From NCBI GenBank assembly GCA_020632595.1, contig JACKFF010000019.1, forward strand, positions 4,165 to 68,164: a DNA stretch of 64,000 nt, written 5' to 3'. This DNA is from Nitrospiraceae bacterium (GTDB taxonomy: Bacteria; Nitrospirota; Nitrospiria; Nitrospirales; UBA8639). Both the position numbers and the translations under genes were made by a program. Shown piece after piece: positions 8,475 through 17,631 of this stretch (position 1 is the first letter of the stretch; every line of letters begins with the position of its first letter). The notes beneath the pieces are model-generated. The model was not told the DNA's origin. It saw nothing but the letters and a program-made list of their open reading frames with translations, and ran no database searches.

Positions 8475-10118
8475 TCAACGCTGTGTGGTCTTTCTTGGTT
8501 TCTTCCGGGTTATTTCTGTGGCCTTGGAAGGATTTTCCTGTTGACAGTGGCTATGGTTTTTCCATGCCAAACCTTTATAGAACGGAAAGTCTTCGCGGAA
8601 ATGGGCGCCGACACTATTGGCTCTCCACAGTGCAGATTCGGCAATACATTGCCCAACCAGAACCATATTCCGTGTTTCTAATCCCGGCCGGTTCCACGGA
8701 GCAGCCGACAGCTTTTGCGACCATTGCTGGATCTGATCGACCGCTTTCTTTAATGAGTTTCCTGTCCGCACCAATCCGACTTTGGACCACATTAAACGCC
8801 GCAGGGAGTTTCTAATTTTTTCCACATCTTGAGTGGACATCTTCCGGCCGGTGGGTTTTCGGAGAAGTAGGGAATCCAAAAAGTCTGGAGCAGAGCCGGT
8901 CGTCGGACACATTGAAGCGGTTTGAGCTGCGCGATAGCCAAAGACCAGACCTTCCAGCAAAGAATTACTCGCCAGTCGATTCGCACCGTGCACGCCGGAG
9001 CAGGCCACTTCTCCAGCCGCAAACAAACCTGGAAGGGTAGAGGCCCCATGCAGATCGGTTTTGACTCCCCCCATAAAATAATGAGCGCTGGGGGAGACGG
9101 GGATCCATTCCTCCGTGATGTCGATATCGTATCGTAGGCAGGTTGAGTAAATGGTGGGAAACCGTTCTTTCAGAAAGGTTGCCCCCAAATGCGTCACATC
9201 TAAATAGACATGGCGGGCTTTGGTTCGTTGCATTTCTGTCCAGATCGCTCGGGATACAATGTCTCGGGGCGCGAGTTCCTGGCTCCGATGATAGTTTTTC
9301 ATGAAGCGTTCGCAGCGATTATTTCGCAAAATTCCTCCTTCTCCTCGTAGCGTTTCCGATAGCAAAAAGGGAGGGCTCGAAGGGAGATACAGTGCGGTCG
9401 GATGAAACTGGACGAATTCCATATCCTCCAGCATGGCGCCGGCTCGAAATGCCATGGCGATGCCATCTCCTGTCGCATTGGCTGGATTGGTGGTTCGAGC
9501 ATAGACCTGTCCGGCTCCTCCTGTAACCAAAATCGTGGCCGGAGCAGAGACGATCTTAAGATGCCCACTCAATTCATCCAGAATTAATGCGCCCCAGCAT
9601 CGTCCCTCTTGGATACACAGCTCAACCGCAACATGATTGCCCATCCATGTCAGATTTTTCAGAGTTTGGGCTTTTACGCTGAGCGCACGAACCATTTCGC
9701 TGCCGGTGGCATCCCCTCCGGCTCGTAAGACTCGGTGGCGACTATGGGCTCCCTCTCGGGTGAACGCCAGCTTGCCATCCACGGTGTCGAATTTTGCTCC
9801 CCATTCGATCAATTCATGAATGCGAGAGGGGCCTTCTTCAACGAGTATTTTTGTGGCTGGCCGCGAACAGAGTTGATGGCCGGCTTTGAGGGTATCCGCC
9901 AAATGGAGAACCACGTCATCTTCTTCACTCATCGCCACCGCCACGCCACCTTGGGCGTAAAAGGAATTATTGTCCTGGGGGCCACCTTTGGCGACCATGA
10001 TGACTTGTCCATGTCGACTCAATTCAATTGCGGCTCGAAGACCCGCCACCCCTGCGCCCAAAATCAGAAAATCCGTGGGAATCACATGAGAGGAATGGTG
10101 CGATGTGATGGAAGACAT
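8475..10118 (-). CDS. nadB: L-aspartate oxidase
   Basis: A 547-aa FAD enzyme oxidising L-aspartate to iminoaspartate, the first step of de novo NAD synthesis. The N-terminal FAD motif is LILGAGVAGLRAAIEL; NNSFYAQGGVAVA, EFVQFHPTAL, PSAHYFMGGVKTD and GANRLASNSLLEGLVFG are all family blocks. The basic tail (TRKKPRKTTQR) extends past the usual end. nadA and nadC are not nearby. Its 3' end faces pabC with no room for separate terminators. Confidence 0.93.
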   Translation of the reverse strand: MSSITSHHSSHVIPTDFLILGAGVAGLRAAIELSRHGQVIMVAKGGPQDNNSFYAQGGVAVAMSEEDDVVLHLADTLKAGHQLCSRPATKILVEEGPSRIHELIEWGAKFDTVDGKLAFTREGAHSRHRVLRAGGDATGSEMVRALSVKAQTLKNLTWMGNHVAVELCIQEGRCWGALILDELSGHLKIVSAPATILVTGGAGQVYARTTNPANATGDGIAMAFRAGAMLEDMEFVQFHPTALYLPSSPPFLLSETLRGEGGILRNNRCERFMKNYHRSQELAPRDIVSRAIWTEMQRTKARHVYLDVTHLGATFLKERFPTIYSTCLRYDIDITEEWIPVSPSAHYFMGGVKTDLHGASTLPGLFAAGEVACSGVHGANRLASNSLLEGLVFGYRAAQTASMCPTTGSAPDFLDSLLLRKPTGRKMSTQDVEKIRNSLRRLMWSKVGLVRTGNSLKKAVDQIQQWSQKLSAAPWNRPGLETRNMVLVGQCIAESALWRANSVGAHFREDFPFYKGLAWKNHSHCQQENPSKATEITRKKPRKTTQR

Positions 10119-10152
10119 GGTAATGACTGGAACAGGACAAAAGGATTGATGA

Positions 10153-10647
10153 TTATGAGGGAAAATTGAGACGGTGTGTCATACCAAACGGCAGGTCTCC
10201 TTCGATCCTGCGGAGCAGAATAACTTGATTGCCACTCCATAACAGAATTCCATGACCGCTCGCTTGAGCGGAGGGTCCCTGGGGAGTGCGTTCCCAGTTG
10301 CCTTGCCAGGATACAAAGGCCGAAATTCGGTCTCCATCAATCACCATGCGGTCGATGGTCAGGTCTAACCGAATACTTGAAAACGTGGCAAAGTCCTCCC
10401 GAACATGGGCCTCAAGGAGGTCAAGATTCTCCAATGGAAGGAGTAATTCCTGGAAGCCCGAGGCATCTTGATTGACATAGGCCGTTTCCAGTGCTTTGAT
10501 GGCCTGCACCACTCGTTGGAATCTGGCGTGGTCCTCGGGATATTTTGGGGCTTTTTTCGAACATCCTGTTCCGGCAAGTGACAAAATGACCGAAAAGGTT
10601 ATCAAAATCGTAAAAACATGTTTATTCAAAAATTTAAGTAGAATCAT
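10153..10647 (-). CDS. Putative lipoprotein of unknown function
   Basis: A 164-aa protein with a hydrophobic N-terminus ending in LAGTGCSKK, an imperfect lipobox with Cys at about 29. The mature part begins with a helix (HARFQRVVQAIKALETAYVNQD) and then alternates strands ending in GNQVILLRRIEG, a layout reminiscent of NTF2-like or SnoaL folds; that is a guess from texture only. It lies 34 bases upstream of nadB on the same strand and may share its transcript. Confidence 0.65.
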   Translation of the reverse strand: MILLKFLNKHVFTILITFSVILSLAGTGCSKKAPKYPEDHARFQRVVQAIKALETAYVNQDASGFQELLLPLENLDLLEAHVREDFATFSSIRLDLTIDRMVIDGDRISAFVSWQGNWERTPQGPSAQASGHGILLWSGNQVILLRRIEGDLPFGMTHRLNFPS

Positions 10648-10747
10648 GAAATTCTATAATGAAGAAGAATGCCGGAGGGGGTCAAGAGAATTTATAGAAA
10701 GTTAATGATTATTATGGGAAGGACCAGCTAAGATGCAGCTGCTTTCC

Positions 10748-10776
10748 TTGACACCTTTCTTGGCCCTATGATAGTT
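10748..10776 (+). promoter_or_regulatory. Candidate sigma-70 type promoter for the bS22-like gene
   Basis: A consensus TTGACA at 10748-10753 and ATAGTT at 10771-10776 are separated by 17 bases. The -10 element is weak. It lies about 96 bases before the small basic protein gene, in the only gene-free stretch upstream of it. Confidence 0.4.
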
Positions 10777-10871
10777 AGTCAGCCGGTAGGAGGGGGCCAG
10801 TTTGGCAAATACGCGGAAAAATTTTTTCGAACAACGGTAGCAGAAACGATTTCACCCAGGAATGTAACTTT

Positions 10872-10967
10872 ATGTCGAGTGTTGTCAAAAAGCGTAGGAA
10901 GAAAATGCGCAAGCATAAACACAAAAAGCTCCTTCGCCGAATGAAATTTGCCAAACGTCGTAATTAA
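10872..10967 (+). CDS. Small basic AURKAIP1/COX24-family (bS22/mS38-like) protein
   Basis: A 31-aa frame, mostly Lys, Arg and His, starting MSSVVKKRRKKMRKHKHKK and ending KFAKRRN. This is the classic pattern of the AURKAIP1/COX24 family, related to mitochondrial ribosomal protein mS38 and to mycobacterial bS22, which binds near the decoding site of the small subunit. CCAGGAA sits about 10 bases before the ATG. It is too short for most gene finders. The next gene starts 33 bases downstream, so the two likely share a transcript. Confidence 0.75.
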   Translation: MSSVVKKRRKKMRKHKHKKLLRRMKFAKRRN

Positions 10968-11000
10968 TTTCCATAGGCCGGGATGGTCAAGGGTTTGCAT

Positions 11001-11222
11001 ATGACCCAGGGGAAAAAAACTCGTATTCGGGTACGTTCCTCTCTGTCATCTTATGTGGGAGATATCTTGATCCCGCCTATGCGAAATCGAATTTCAGATG
11101 TTTTAAATGATGAGTCTGTCTTGTTTATTAACTTAACAGATGTGCTGATCAATGACACTGAACATTCTGCGTTTGTGGCTTTAAATAAAAATCAGATCGA
11201 ATCGGTTATTCAACTCGACTAG
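11001..11222 (+). CDS. Small conserved-looking protein of unknown function
   Basis: A 73-aa protein. The ATG at 11001 (MTQGKKTRIRVR) is preferred to one at 10983 because AAGGG lies 8 bases before it. The sequence predicts a compact alpha/beta domain: VGDILIPPMRNRISDVLND followed by hydrophobic strands (SVLFINLTDVLI, SAFVALNKNQIESVIQL). There is no signal peptide or membrane helix. It follows the bS22-like gene closely. No function can be assigned. Confidence 0.65.
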   Translation: MTQGKKTRIRVRSSLSSYVGDILIPPMRNRISDVLNDESVLFINLTDVLINDTEHSAFVALNKNQIESVIQLD

Positions 11223-11330
11223 CCGCTTCATTCGTCTTTTCTCTCGCCTTGTTGCGCCTGCCGGTTTGGGTTTTAGGGCATCCCGTTCTTACTCTCAACG
11301 GATACTATCACCTGTTCGTGTAAGGTCTTT

Positions 11331-13097
11331 ATGAACTATCTGTCCCGATTCATTCCCTTCCTTCGTCCGTATCTGATGACCATGGCCGGTGCGGGGGGCC
11401 TGGTGATGGGTGTTGCAGCCTGCAACCTGTTACTCATCCGGTTGGGCGGCTCCTTGTGGGATCTTATTACGGTCCAACGCGATTTGCCGAAATTGACAAG
11501 CATGGTATGGGTCTTTGTCGGATTGGTGATCGGGCAGGGCCTCTTATCCATGGCCCATAGTTATTTGACCTCGCTGGCTTCCCAGCATGTGATGGCGGAT
11601 TTCCGTACCCACGTTTTTTCTCATCTCCATCGGTTGTCACTGAATTTCTTCGCCAAACGGCGCACAGGAGAGTTGATTTCCAGATTGATGAACGATGTCG
11701 GGGTGATTCAAAATTTATTAACTGAGACCCCGATGGATGCCCTGAAGCATCTCGTGACCATCATTGGGGGCGTGGGATTTTTGTTGGTGATGAATTGGCG
11801 GTTGTGTGTCCTGATTCTCATACTTTTGCCATTGCTGGCCGTCGTCGCCAGGATGTTTGGGAGGCGGTTGAAAGCCTTATCCATGCAAATTCAAGATCAA
11901 ACGGCCCATGTTACCACGCTGATTGAAGAAGTGGTGTCAGGCATTCGTGTGGTCAAATCGTTTGTTCAGGGTAAACGAGAGGACGCGCGGTTTCGTTCAG
12001 CCGTAGAGACTCTATTAGCCACCACTATGAAACGGACAGCGGTGTTGGCCGTATTTGTTCCTGTCATCACCTTCTGTACCTTTGTCATGGCGATTGGCGT
12101 CTTATGGTATGGGGGCAAGCAAGTCATCGAAGGCCAGCTTTCTCCTGGGGAATTATTTGCCTTTGTTTTATTTGCGGGGATTTTAATTGGCCCGTTTGGG
12201 TCAGCGGCCCGAATGTTCTCTCAGGTTAAGGAAGTGCAAGGCGCGATGACGAGGGTATTTGAACTCTTGGATACGCCACTGGAAATTCATGATAGTCCGA
12301 TGGCAAAGGCCTTAACGCCCATTCATGGAAAAGTCGAGTTCGATTGCGTGCAATTTGGCTATGAGGGCCGATCCCCCGTATTGGATGCGGTGTCATTTTC
12401 GATTCAGGCCGGGGAATGTGTGGCGTTGGTAGGACCCACCGGAGCCGGAAAAACAACAATTGTGAATTTACTGCATCGATTTTATGATCCAACTGCAGGC
12501 CGGGTGCTTATCGATGGGCATGATCTCAAATCCATTCAAGTGGAGAGTTTGTATCAGCAGCTGGCGCTTGTGCCGCAGGAAACCCTGCTTTTTGGTGGAA
12601 CGATTGCAGACAATATCCGGTATGGTCGAGCCGATGCCTCTGAATCTGACATGATTGAGGCTAGTCGCCGAGCCAATGCCCATGAATTTATTCAGTCGCT
12701 CCCGGATGGCTATGACACAATTCTCGGGGAAAAAGGGATCAATTTGTCGGGTGGACAGCGGCAGCGCATCGCCATTGCCAGGGCGCTGCTTAAAGACCCG
12801 AGAATTTTGATCCTGGATGAAGCCACCTCAGCATTGGATAGCCAGTCGGAATCGCTGGTCCAGGCGGCGTTAACGGAACTGATGAAGGGACGCACCACCC
12901 TCATGATTGCGCATCGGTTTTCTTCCATTCAGCGGGCGCATCGTATTCTGGTTCTGCATAAAGGCACAATTGTGGAAGAAGGCCAGCACGAAGAGCTACT
13001 GGCCAAGCGGGGGCTCTATCATCACCTCTATACACTTAGAGAGGTCGAGGGAATAACGGAGCCCAGGGAAGACTCAGCCCAACCGTTGTCTCAATAA
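11331..13097 (+). CDS. MsbA-like ABC exporter (fused permease and ATPase)
   Basis: A 588-aa half-transporter. Six membrane helices fill about residues 1-310, and the ATPase domain follows: Walker A GPTGAGKTT near 371, Q-loop in LALVPQETLLFGG, signature LSGGQRQRIAIARALL near 475, Walker B ILILDEATSALD, and H-loop AHRFSSI. It works as a homodimer, or a heterodimer if a partner exists elsewhere. The resemblance is to MsbA/LipA-flippase type exporters of lipid A or other lipids, but substrate cannot be told from motifs. It stands alone, with a possible terminator at 13121 for the opposite strand. Confidence 0.88.
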   Translation: MNYLSRFIPFLRPYLMTMAGAGGLVMGVAACNLLLIRLGGSLWDLITVQRDLPKLTSMVWVFVGLVIGQGLLSMAHSYLTSLASQHVMADFRTHVFSHLHRLSLNFFAKRRTGELISRLMNDVGVIQNLLTETPMDALKHLVTIIGGVGFLLVMNWRLCVLILILLPLLAVVARMFGRRLKALSMQIQDQTAHVTTLIEEVVSGIRVVKSFVQGKREDARFRSAVETLLATTMKRTAVLAVFVPVITFCTFVMAIGVLWYGGKQVIEGQLSPGELFAFVLFAGILIGPFGSAARMFSQVKEVQGAMTRVFELLDTPLEIHDSPMAKALTPIHGKVEFDCVQFGYEGRSPVLDAVSFSIQAGECVALVGPTGAGKTTIVNLLHRFYDPTAGRVLIDGHDLKSIQVESLYQQLALVPQETLLFGGTIADNIRYGRADASESDMIEASRRANAHEFIQSLPDGYDTILGEKGINLSGGQRQRIAIARALLKDPRILILDEATSALDSQSESLVQAALTELMKGRTTLMIAHRFSSIQRAHRILVLHKGTIVEEGQHEELLAKRGLYHHLYTLREVEGITEPREDSAQPLSQ

Positions 13098-13120
13098 AGA
13101 GTCATAAGAGCCGAATGGAT

Positions 13121-13153
13121 AAATAAAGAAAAGCAGGCCCCTTGCCGCCTGCC
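13121..13153 (-). terminator. Intrinsic terminator for the exported-protein gene at 13214
   Basis: On the minus strand a GCAGGC/GCCTGC stem with an 8-base loop (13133-13152) is followed by a T-rich tract, TTTTCTTTATTT. On the plus strand there is no U tract, so it serves the minus-strand gene. Confidence 0.65.
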
Positions 13154-13213
13154 ATTGAAAGGGTAAGAGGTAGCAGTTGAGAATTGGTTAATCCGGTTCC
13201 CGTGAAAATGGGG

Positions 13214-13879
13214 TTACTGAATTTTGGAGAAGTCGGCTGGTATGTTGATCAGTTTTCCATCAGGAAAAAATACTGCGAGGGTTCCAGGCGCCATTGGATC
13301 GAAGTCCGCATAGGCGAAGCGTGCTGTAAACCTCGACCGGTAGCTGACGGTATCCCCTGGATTTTTTCGACCGCGCTCAGCCGGCCCGATATCCACAGGG
13401 CGAATGGTCGCTGAACCCTGCTGGAGAGCAATTTCTGCTCCTTCCGCAAAGAATTCATCCTCCCCGCAAAGGCGAACCTCAACTTCAAGGTAGGGCATTT
13501 CCAGAATTTCCTGGATTTTGGCTTCCGGCATACGAATGTCTTGTTTCTGGCGTTTGGATTCCGCCGCTTCGCGGCGTCCAAAGTATTCCAACCAATAGAG
13601 GCGTGTTCTTAAAATGGCATGCGCCCCACAGGGTTCCACTTCCGGGTCAGCGCCGACCCGAACCGCACGCTCCGAGGCTTTCATCACTGCTGCCACATCC
13701 TCGACCGAATCGGCTTGTTCCATCGTTTTGCGACCAGCTGCCATGGCCTTATGGGCTTGATCCAATGTAATGGACAATTCAATTGCGGAGGAGAGCGATG
13801 GGTGAGTCCCCACCCCGATCGCGGTCAGGGCACAAAGAGTGAGAGGGAGACGAATGTACAAAGACAGCATTGAAACCAT
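13214..13879 (-). CDS. Exported protein of unknown function
   Basis: A 221-aa protein. The start at 13879 (MVSMLSLYIRLPLTL) is chosen because AAGGAG lies 7 bases upstream and it opens a clean signal peptide; longer versions from 13957 lack this. The mature part has a helical segment (LDQAHKAMAAGRKTMEQADSVED), then a beta-rich half with PYLEVEVRLCGEDEFFAEGAE and a closing GTLAVFFPDGKLINIP strand. Two cysteines are present. No family is recognised. A terminator follows. Confidence 0.65.
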   Translation of the reverse strand: MVSMLSLYIRLPLTLCALTAIGVGTHPSLSSAIELSITLDQAHKAMAAGRKTMEQADSVEDVAAVMKASERAVRVGADPEVEPCGAHAILRTRLYWLEYFGRREAAESKRQKQDIRMPEAKIQEILEMPYLEVEVRLCGEDEFFAEGAEIALQQGSATIRPVDIGPAERGRKNPGDTVSYRSRFTARFAYADFDPMAPGTLAVFFPDGKLINIPADFSKIQ

Positions 13880-14044
13880 GCGCATTCTCCTTGGTACTTT
13901 CGAGGCATGACTCAGGATGAATGCCGGAATTGTAGAGGACACCTTAAGCCATTGCAATCCCTGGATGGCGTCCGGTTAAAGAGGGGGCCTATCCGGACAC
14001 TTTCACACTTCGAAGGGGGGAGAGGCTGAAAAAAGGATTTCTAG

Positions 14045-14073
14045 TTGACTCCCTCATGCCGCTCCGGTAGATT
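14045..14073 (+). promoter_or_regulatory. Candidate sigma-70 type promoter for the PmtA-like gene
   Basis: TTGACT (14045-14050) and TAGATT (14068-14073) are 17 bases apart. They lie about 170 bases before the methyltransferase ATG in a gene-free stretch. Confidence 0.35.
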
Positions 14074-14241
14074 AGCGCCCTGTTTGAATTTTTATATACA
14101 TAGGTGGGCCGTCCCCCTACGGCACCAGTTATTTGGGGTTCTCGCCTCAGGTAAGCAATCCCTTATCACACGGAATAAATGTCGAACGTCAATTTCCCTT
14201 GAAGGGGTGTGGATTGCGAAGGACACCATCATGGAGAAACA

Positions 14242-14910
14242 ATGAATCTTGAGAAAGTTGAGCGTGTGTACAGTGCGTACGCATCTGTTTATGACCATAC
14301 CTTTGGAAAAGTATTTCAGCAATCGCGCGAATCGGCGGTCCGAGGGCTTCCCATTGAGCCAGGGCATCGGGTTCTTGAGGTTGGCGTAGGAACCGGAGAA
14401 GCGCTCCCTCTCTATCCCTCCTGTTGCGAAGTCCTTGGTATTGACCTCTCAGATGGTATGTTGGAGCATGCCCGGCGTCGGGTTCAGGAGCACCGTTTGA
14501 ATCATGTGACCCTTAAGAGAATGGATGCGGGGAAAATGGATCTTCCGGATAATCACTATGATATTGTGATGGCGGCCTATGTCGTCACGGCAGTTCCTGA
14601 TTATCGAAGTGTGGTGGACGAAATGATTCGCGTGTGTAAGCCCGGTGGCCGGATCATTATGCTGAATCACTTTAGCAATGGGAATAAAGTGATTGCGGCG
14701 GTAGAAAAATGGATTTCTCCTCTGTGTAAGCATATTGGATTCCGAACCGATCTTGCATTGCACACGGTCCTGGAAGGCACGTGTCTGATGGTGGTTAATA
14801 AAAAGAAAGTGAATCCGCTGCGGTTCTGGCATTTGGTGGAATGTGTGAATAAGAAGAATGGTCAACAGTCTTTGTTTACAAATGGTTTTGCGTTGAATGG
14901 ACATTCTTAG
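14242..14910 (+). CDS. Class I SAM methyltransferase, PmtA-like (phosphatidylethanolamine N-methyltransferase candidate)
   Basis: A 222-aa protein. The SAM-binding motif I is VLEVGVGTGEALPLYP, followed by LGIDLSDGMLEHARRRV. The N-terminal pattern VYSAYASVYDHTFGKVFQQSR, with VYD and FGK..F, closely recalls alphaproteobacterial PmtA, which methylates phosphatidylethanolamine towards phosphatidylcholine at the inner membrane. Ubiquinone/menaquinone (UbiE) methyltransferases are the main alternative. The ATG at 14242 has GGAG upstream and is preferred to 14209. It appears monocistronic. Confidence 0.72.
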   Translation: MNLEKVERVYSAYASVYDHTFGKVFQQSRESAVRGLPIEPGHRVLEVGVGTGEALPLYPSCCEVLGIDLSDGMLEHARRRVQEHRLNHVTLKRMDAGKMDLPDNHYDIVMAAYVVTAVPDYRSVVDEMIRVCKPGGRIIMLNHFSNGNKVIAAVEKWISPLCKHIGFRTDLALHTVLEGTCLMVVNKKKVNPLRFWHLVECVNKKNGQQSLFTNGFALNGHS

Positions 14911-15048
14911 ACCTTTTAATCCATTTCTGCCCTGTCACGTCTCTCTCTACCCCCTGATCTATTGCTCTATCTAAGCCGGGTGACGAAGGGTGTGTCCTGT
15001 CCCTCGGTGATTGGCTTCCTGTCCTGAATCAACCCCAATACTTGCCTC

Positions 15049-15732
15049 ATGAAGGTTGCCCTCTGCCTCCAGCATGTCGTGTTTGAAGGTCCTGGCGTCT
15101 TTCGTCGGGCCCTGGAAACTCGTGGGTATGCGGTCCGAAATGTGGTCGTTCCTGCAGAGGGTTTGCCTGCGGATCCAGGGGATTTTCTTCTCATCATGGG
15201 GGGACCGATGTCCGTCAATGATCGTGATCCGTGGATTGAGGATGAACTCCAATTTGTAAAGAGGGCTCTCGCGCGTGATATTCCTGTCCTGGGTATTTGT
15301 TTCGGCGCGCAGTTGCTGGCCAAAGCGTTGGGTGGTTCGGTGGCACCGGGGCCGAAGTTTGAAATTGGCATGAGTTCCGTATCCCTGACCGACATGGGAC
15401 AGACCGATCCCATACTGCGTGGCATGCCTCAGGACTTTCTCGTGTTCCAATGGCATGGAGAAGGGATCACCCTTCCTCCGGGAGGCACGCATTTGATGAC
15501 TTCTGCTGATTTTCCTGTTCAGGCATTCCGGATGTCGGATCGAACGTATGGCCTCCTGTTTCATCTGGAATTGGAAGAAGCGGGAATTGCGGCCTTGTGC
15601 CGTGAATGCCCGCAAGATGTTCAACGAGGGGGGGTGTCGCCGGAGTCTATTCAAGACCGGTCCCGACCGCATCTACCCGGGCTTCATCAATTGGCTGATC
15701 GCCTCATGGAACATTTGGTTCGGATAGGGTGA
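15049..15732 (+). CDS. Class I glutamine amidotransferase (GMP synthase-like)
   Basis: A 227-aa stand-alone amidotransferase domain. The nucleophile elbow is PVLGICFGAQLLAKALGG (Cys about 84) and the catalytic His is in LLFHLELEE. DFLLIMGGPMSVND begins the fold. Such proteins resemble GuaA N-domains and YfeJ/gamma-glutamyl hydrolase-like enzymes, but no synthetase partner is next to it, so the substrate is unknown. The dapL promoter region follows. Confidence 0.8.
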   Translation: MKVALCLQHVVFEGPGVFRRALETRGYAVRNVVVPAEGLPADPGDFLLIMGGPMSVNDRDPWIEDELQFVKRALARDIPVLGICFGAQLLAKALGGSVAPGPKFEIGMSSVSLTDMGQTDPILRGMPQDFLVFQWHGEGITLPPGGTHLMTSADFPVQAFRMSDRTYGLLFHLELEEAGIAALCRECPQDVQRGGVSPESIQDRSRPHLPGLHQLADRLMEHLVRIG

Positions 15733-15789
15733 CACCTGCCTCTGAATTCATGTTCCCATTTCTCGTTTCGACATGATTTTTTCCGGGAC

Positions 15790-15827
15790 GGTACCGTAAC
15801 CGGTTCCATATTTGGTACCGTAACAGG
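15790..15827. repeat. Tandem operator-like direct repeat upstream of dapL
   Basis: GGTACCGTAACCGG (15790) recurs as GGTACCGTAACAGG (15814), a 24-base period, 13 of 14 bases identical. Each contains the palindrome GGTACC. The pair sits 38-75 bases before the dapL ATG, a position suited to a regulator. Confidence 0.5.
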
Positions 15828-15864
15828 CTCATATTCACCAGTTTCTGAAAAGGAGTACGAATTC

Positions 15865-17040
15865 ATGGCAGGGTTTCCTATTCAGTATGCAGAAAGAATC
15901 CGCACGCTCCCCCCCTACTTATTCGCCGCCATCGATGACATGAAGCGTAAGGCCATCGAGCGTGGCATGGATATCATCAATTTAGGTATTGGTGATCCTG
16001 ATTTGCCGACGCCTGAACCGATCATTGAATCATTACGACGCGAGGCGGGGAATCCCAAGCACCATCAGTACCCTTCGTATGATGGCATGTTGTCATTCCG
16101 GACTGCGGTCGCCGATTGGTATCAACGTCGGTTTGGCGTGACCCTGGACCCCAAAACAGAAGTCGTGACACTGATCGGGTCGAAAGAAGGCATCGGCCAT
16201 ATTCCATTGGCCTTTATCGATCCGGGAGATATCGTGTTGGTTCCGAGTCCCGGATATCCGGTATACCCCGTCGCAACCAGTTTTGCCGGGGGAGTTTCCT
16301 ACACCATGCCATTGACGAAAGAGAATGGGTTTTTGCCGGACCTGTCTGCCATTCCCAAGGATATTGCCCAAAAAGCCAAAATGATGTTTCTCAACTCCCC
16401 GAATAATCCGACGTCGGTGGTGGCGAGCAAGGAATTTTTTAAACACGTGGCGGATTTTGCGCAAGAGCATCAGATTATTGTCTGCCATGACGCGGCCTAT
16501 TCCGAAATTTATTATGACGGCAAACGGCCGGCGAGCTTTTTGGAAGCGGCGGGCGCAAAAGACGTGGGGGTGGAATTCCACTCGCTGTCCAAAACGTACA
16601 ATATGACTGGTTGGCGCATCGGGTTCGCCGTAGGGAGAAAGGAAGTCATCTCGGGTTTGGGGAAGGTCAAAACCAATATTGATTCCGGGGTGTTTCAAGC
16701 GATTCAAGAAGCAGGCATCACCGCCTTGCAACTGGATGATTCGGTGACGGAAGGCTTGCGAACGATTTATCAAGAACGGCGGGACGTCCTGGTGCCCGGC
16801 TTGAAAAGCATGGGCTTGGAACTGGATTCTCCTCCGGCGGCGTTTTACGTCTGGATCGGTGTGCCGAAAGGCTTTACCTCGGCGTCTTTCACGGCGCATC
16901 TTATTGAGAAAGCCGGAATTGTGACGACGCCGGGCAATGGATTTGGCGATCCGGGAGAAGGCTATATCCGGATGACGGTCACGACCACAAAAGAAAAATT
17001 AGCAGAAGCCGTGGAACGAATGAAAAAGATCGGGTGGTAA
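15865..17040 (+). CDS. dapL: LL-diaminopimelate aminotransferase
   Basis: A 391-aa fold-type I PLP enzyme converting tetrahydrodipicolinate directly to LL-diaminopimelate in lysine and peptidoglycan synthesis. Blocks INLGIGDPDLPTP, SPGYPVYP, NSPNNPTSVVA and SLSKTYNMTGWRIG are present; the Schiff-base lysine is about residue 243. The N-terminal ERIRTLPPYLFAAID wording is typical of DapL. AAGGAG precedes the ATG. It is followed closely by folK and panC, likely one transcript. Confidence 0.9.
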   Translation: MAGFPIQYAERIRTLPPYLFAAIDDMKRKAIERGMDIINLGIGDPDLPTPEPIIESLRREAGNPKHHQYPSYDGMLSFRTAVADWYQRRFGVTLDPKTEVVTLIGSKEGIGHIPLAFIDPGDIVLVPSPGYPVYPVATSFAGGVSYTMPLTKENGFLPDLSAIPKDIAQKAKMMFLNSPNNPTSVVASKEFFKHVADFAQEHQIIVCHDAAYSEIYYDGKRPASFLEAAGAKDVGVEFHSLSKTYNMTGWRIGFAVGRKEVISGLGKVKTNIDSGVFQAIQEAGITALQLDDSVTEGLRTIYQERRDVLVPGLKSMGLELDSPPAAFYVWIGVPKGFTSASFTAHLIEKAGIVTTPGNGFGDPGEGYIRMTVTTTKEKLAEAVERMKKIGW

Positions 17041-17073
17041 CCATTTATTTTGGCGAATCTGCGAACAAACGAA

Positions 17074-17628
17074 ATGGCTCAGGAAATCGTATTTATCGCT
17101 TTTGGCTCCAACGCAGGAGATCGCCAGGAATTGTGCGACCGGGCGGTGGCCCTGATGCATCTGCTCCCTCTTTCCCGTGTCACCGGAGTGTCCTCGTATT
17201 ACGAATCGGAACCGATCGATCCTCAGGGAATTTTGGGACCCATCTGGTTTTATAATGGTGTGGTGAGGCTGGAAACCACGCTCAGTCCTCAACGACTGCT
17301 GGACATACTTCATGAAACCGAACGAGCGTTGGGCCGTGACGAAGACAACCGTCGCGGTCCACGCACGATGGATTTTGACATTGTATTTTTTGGCCAACAG
17401 GTGATCGAACAACCAGGACTCACCGTTCCCCATCCCCGCCTCCATCAGCGACGATTTGTGCTGGAACCGCTTGTGGAAGTAGATCCTGATTGGACTCATC
17501 CGGTGTTTCATCGTTCGGCAAAAGAGTTGTTAGAGTCTCTGACAGATACCAGTCAGGTCAACAAGTTGGATGTCATCCCCGGGGCGAAGTATGGCTCCCG
17601 ACAGGCCTGCTCCGGGCCTTCCACTTGA
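17074..17628 (+). CDS. folK: 2-amino-4-hydroxy-6-hydroxymethyldihydropteridine pyrophosphokinase
   Basis: A 184-aa enzyme passing pyrophosphate from ATP to 6-hydroxymethyl-dihydropterin in folate synthesis. FIAFGSNAGDR opens the domain; RRGPRTMDFDIVFFG and VPHPRLHQRRFVLEPL are the substrate-binding signatures. The ATG at 17074 is chosen over a TTG at 17050 since the family usually begins a few residues before the first strand; neither has a strong ribosome site. A C-terminal extension of about 25 residues is unusual. pabB and pabC upstream act in the same pathway. Confidence 0.9.
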   Translation: MAQEIVFIAFGSNAGDRQELCDRAVALMHLLPLSRVTGVSSYYESEPIDPQGILGPIWFYNGVVRLETTLSPQRLLDILHETERALGRDEDNRRGPRTMDFDIVFFGQQVIEQPGLTVPHPRLHQRRFVLEPLVEVDPDWTHPVFHRSAKELLESLTDTSQVNKLDVIPGAKYGSRQACSGPST

Positions 17629-17631
17629 TCT

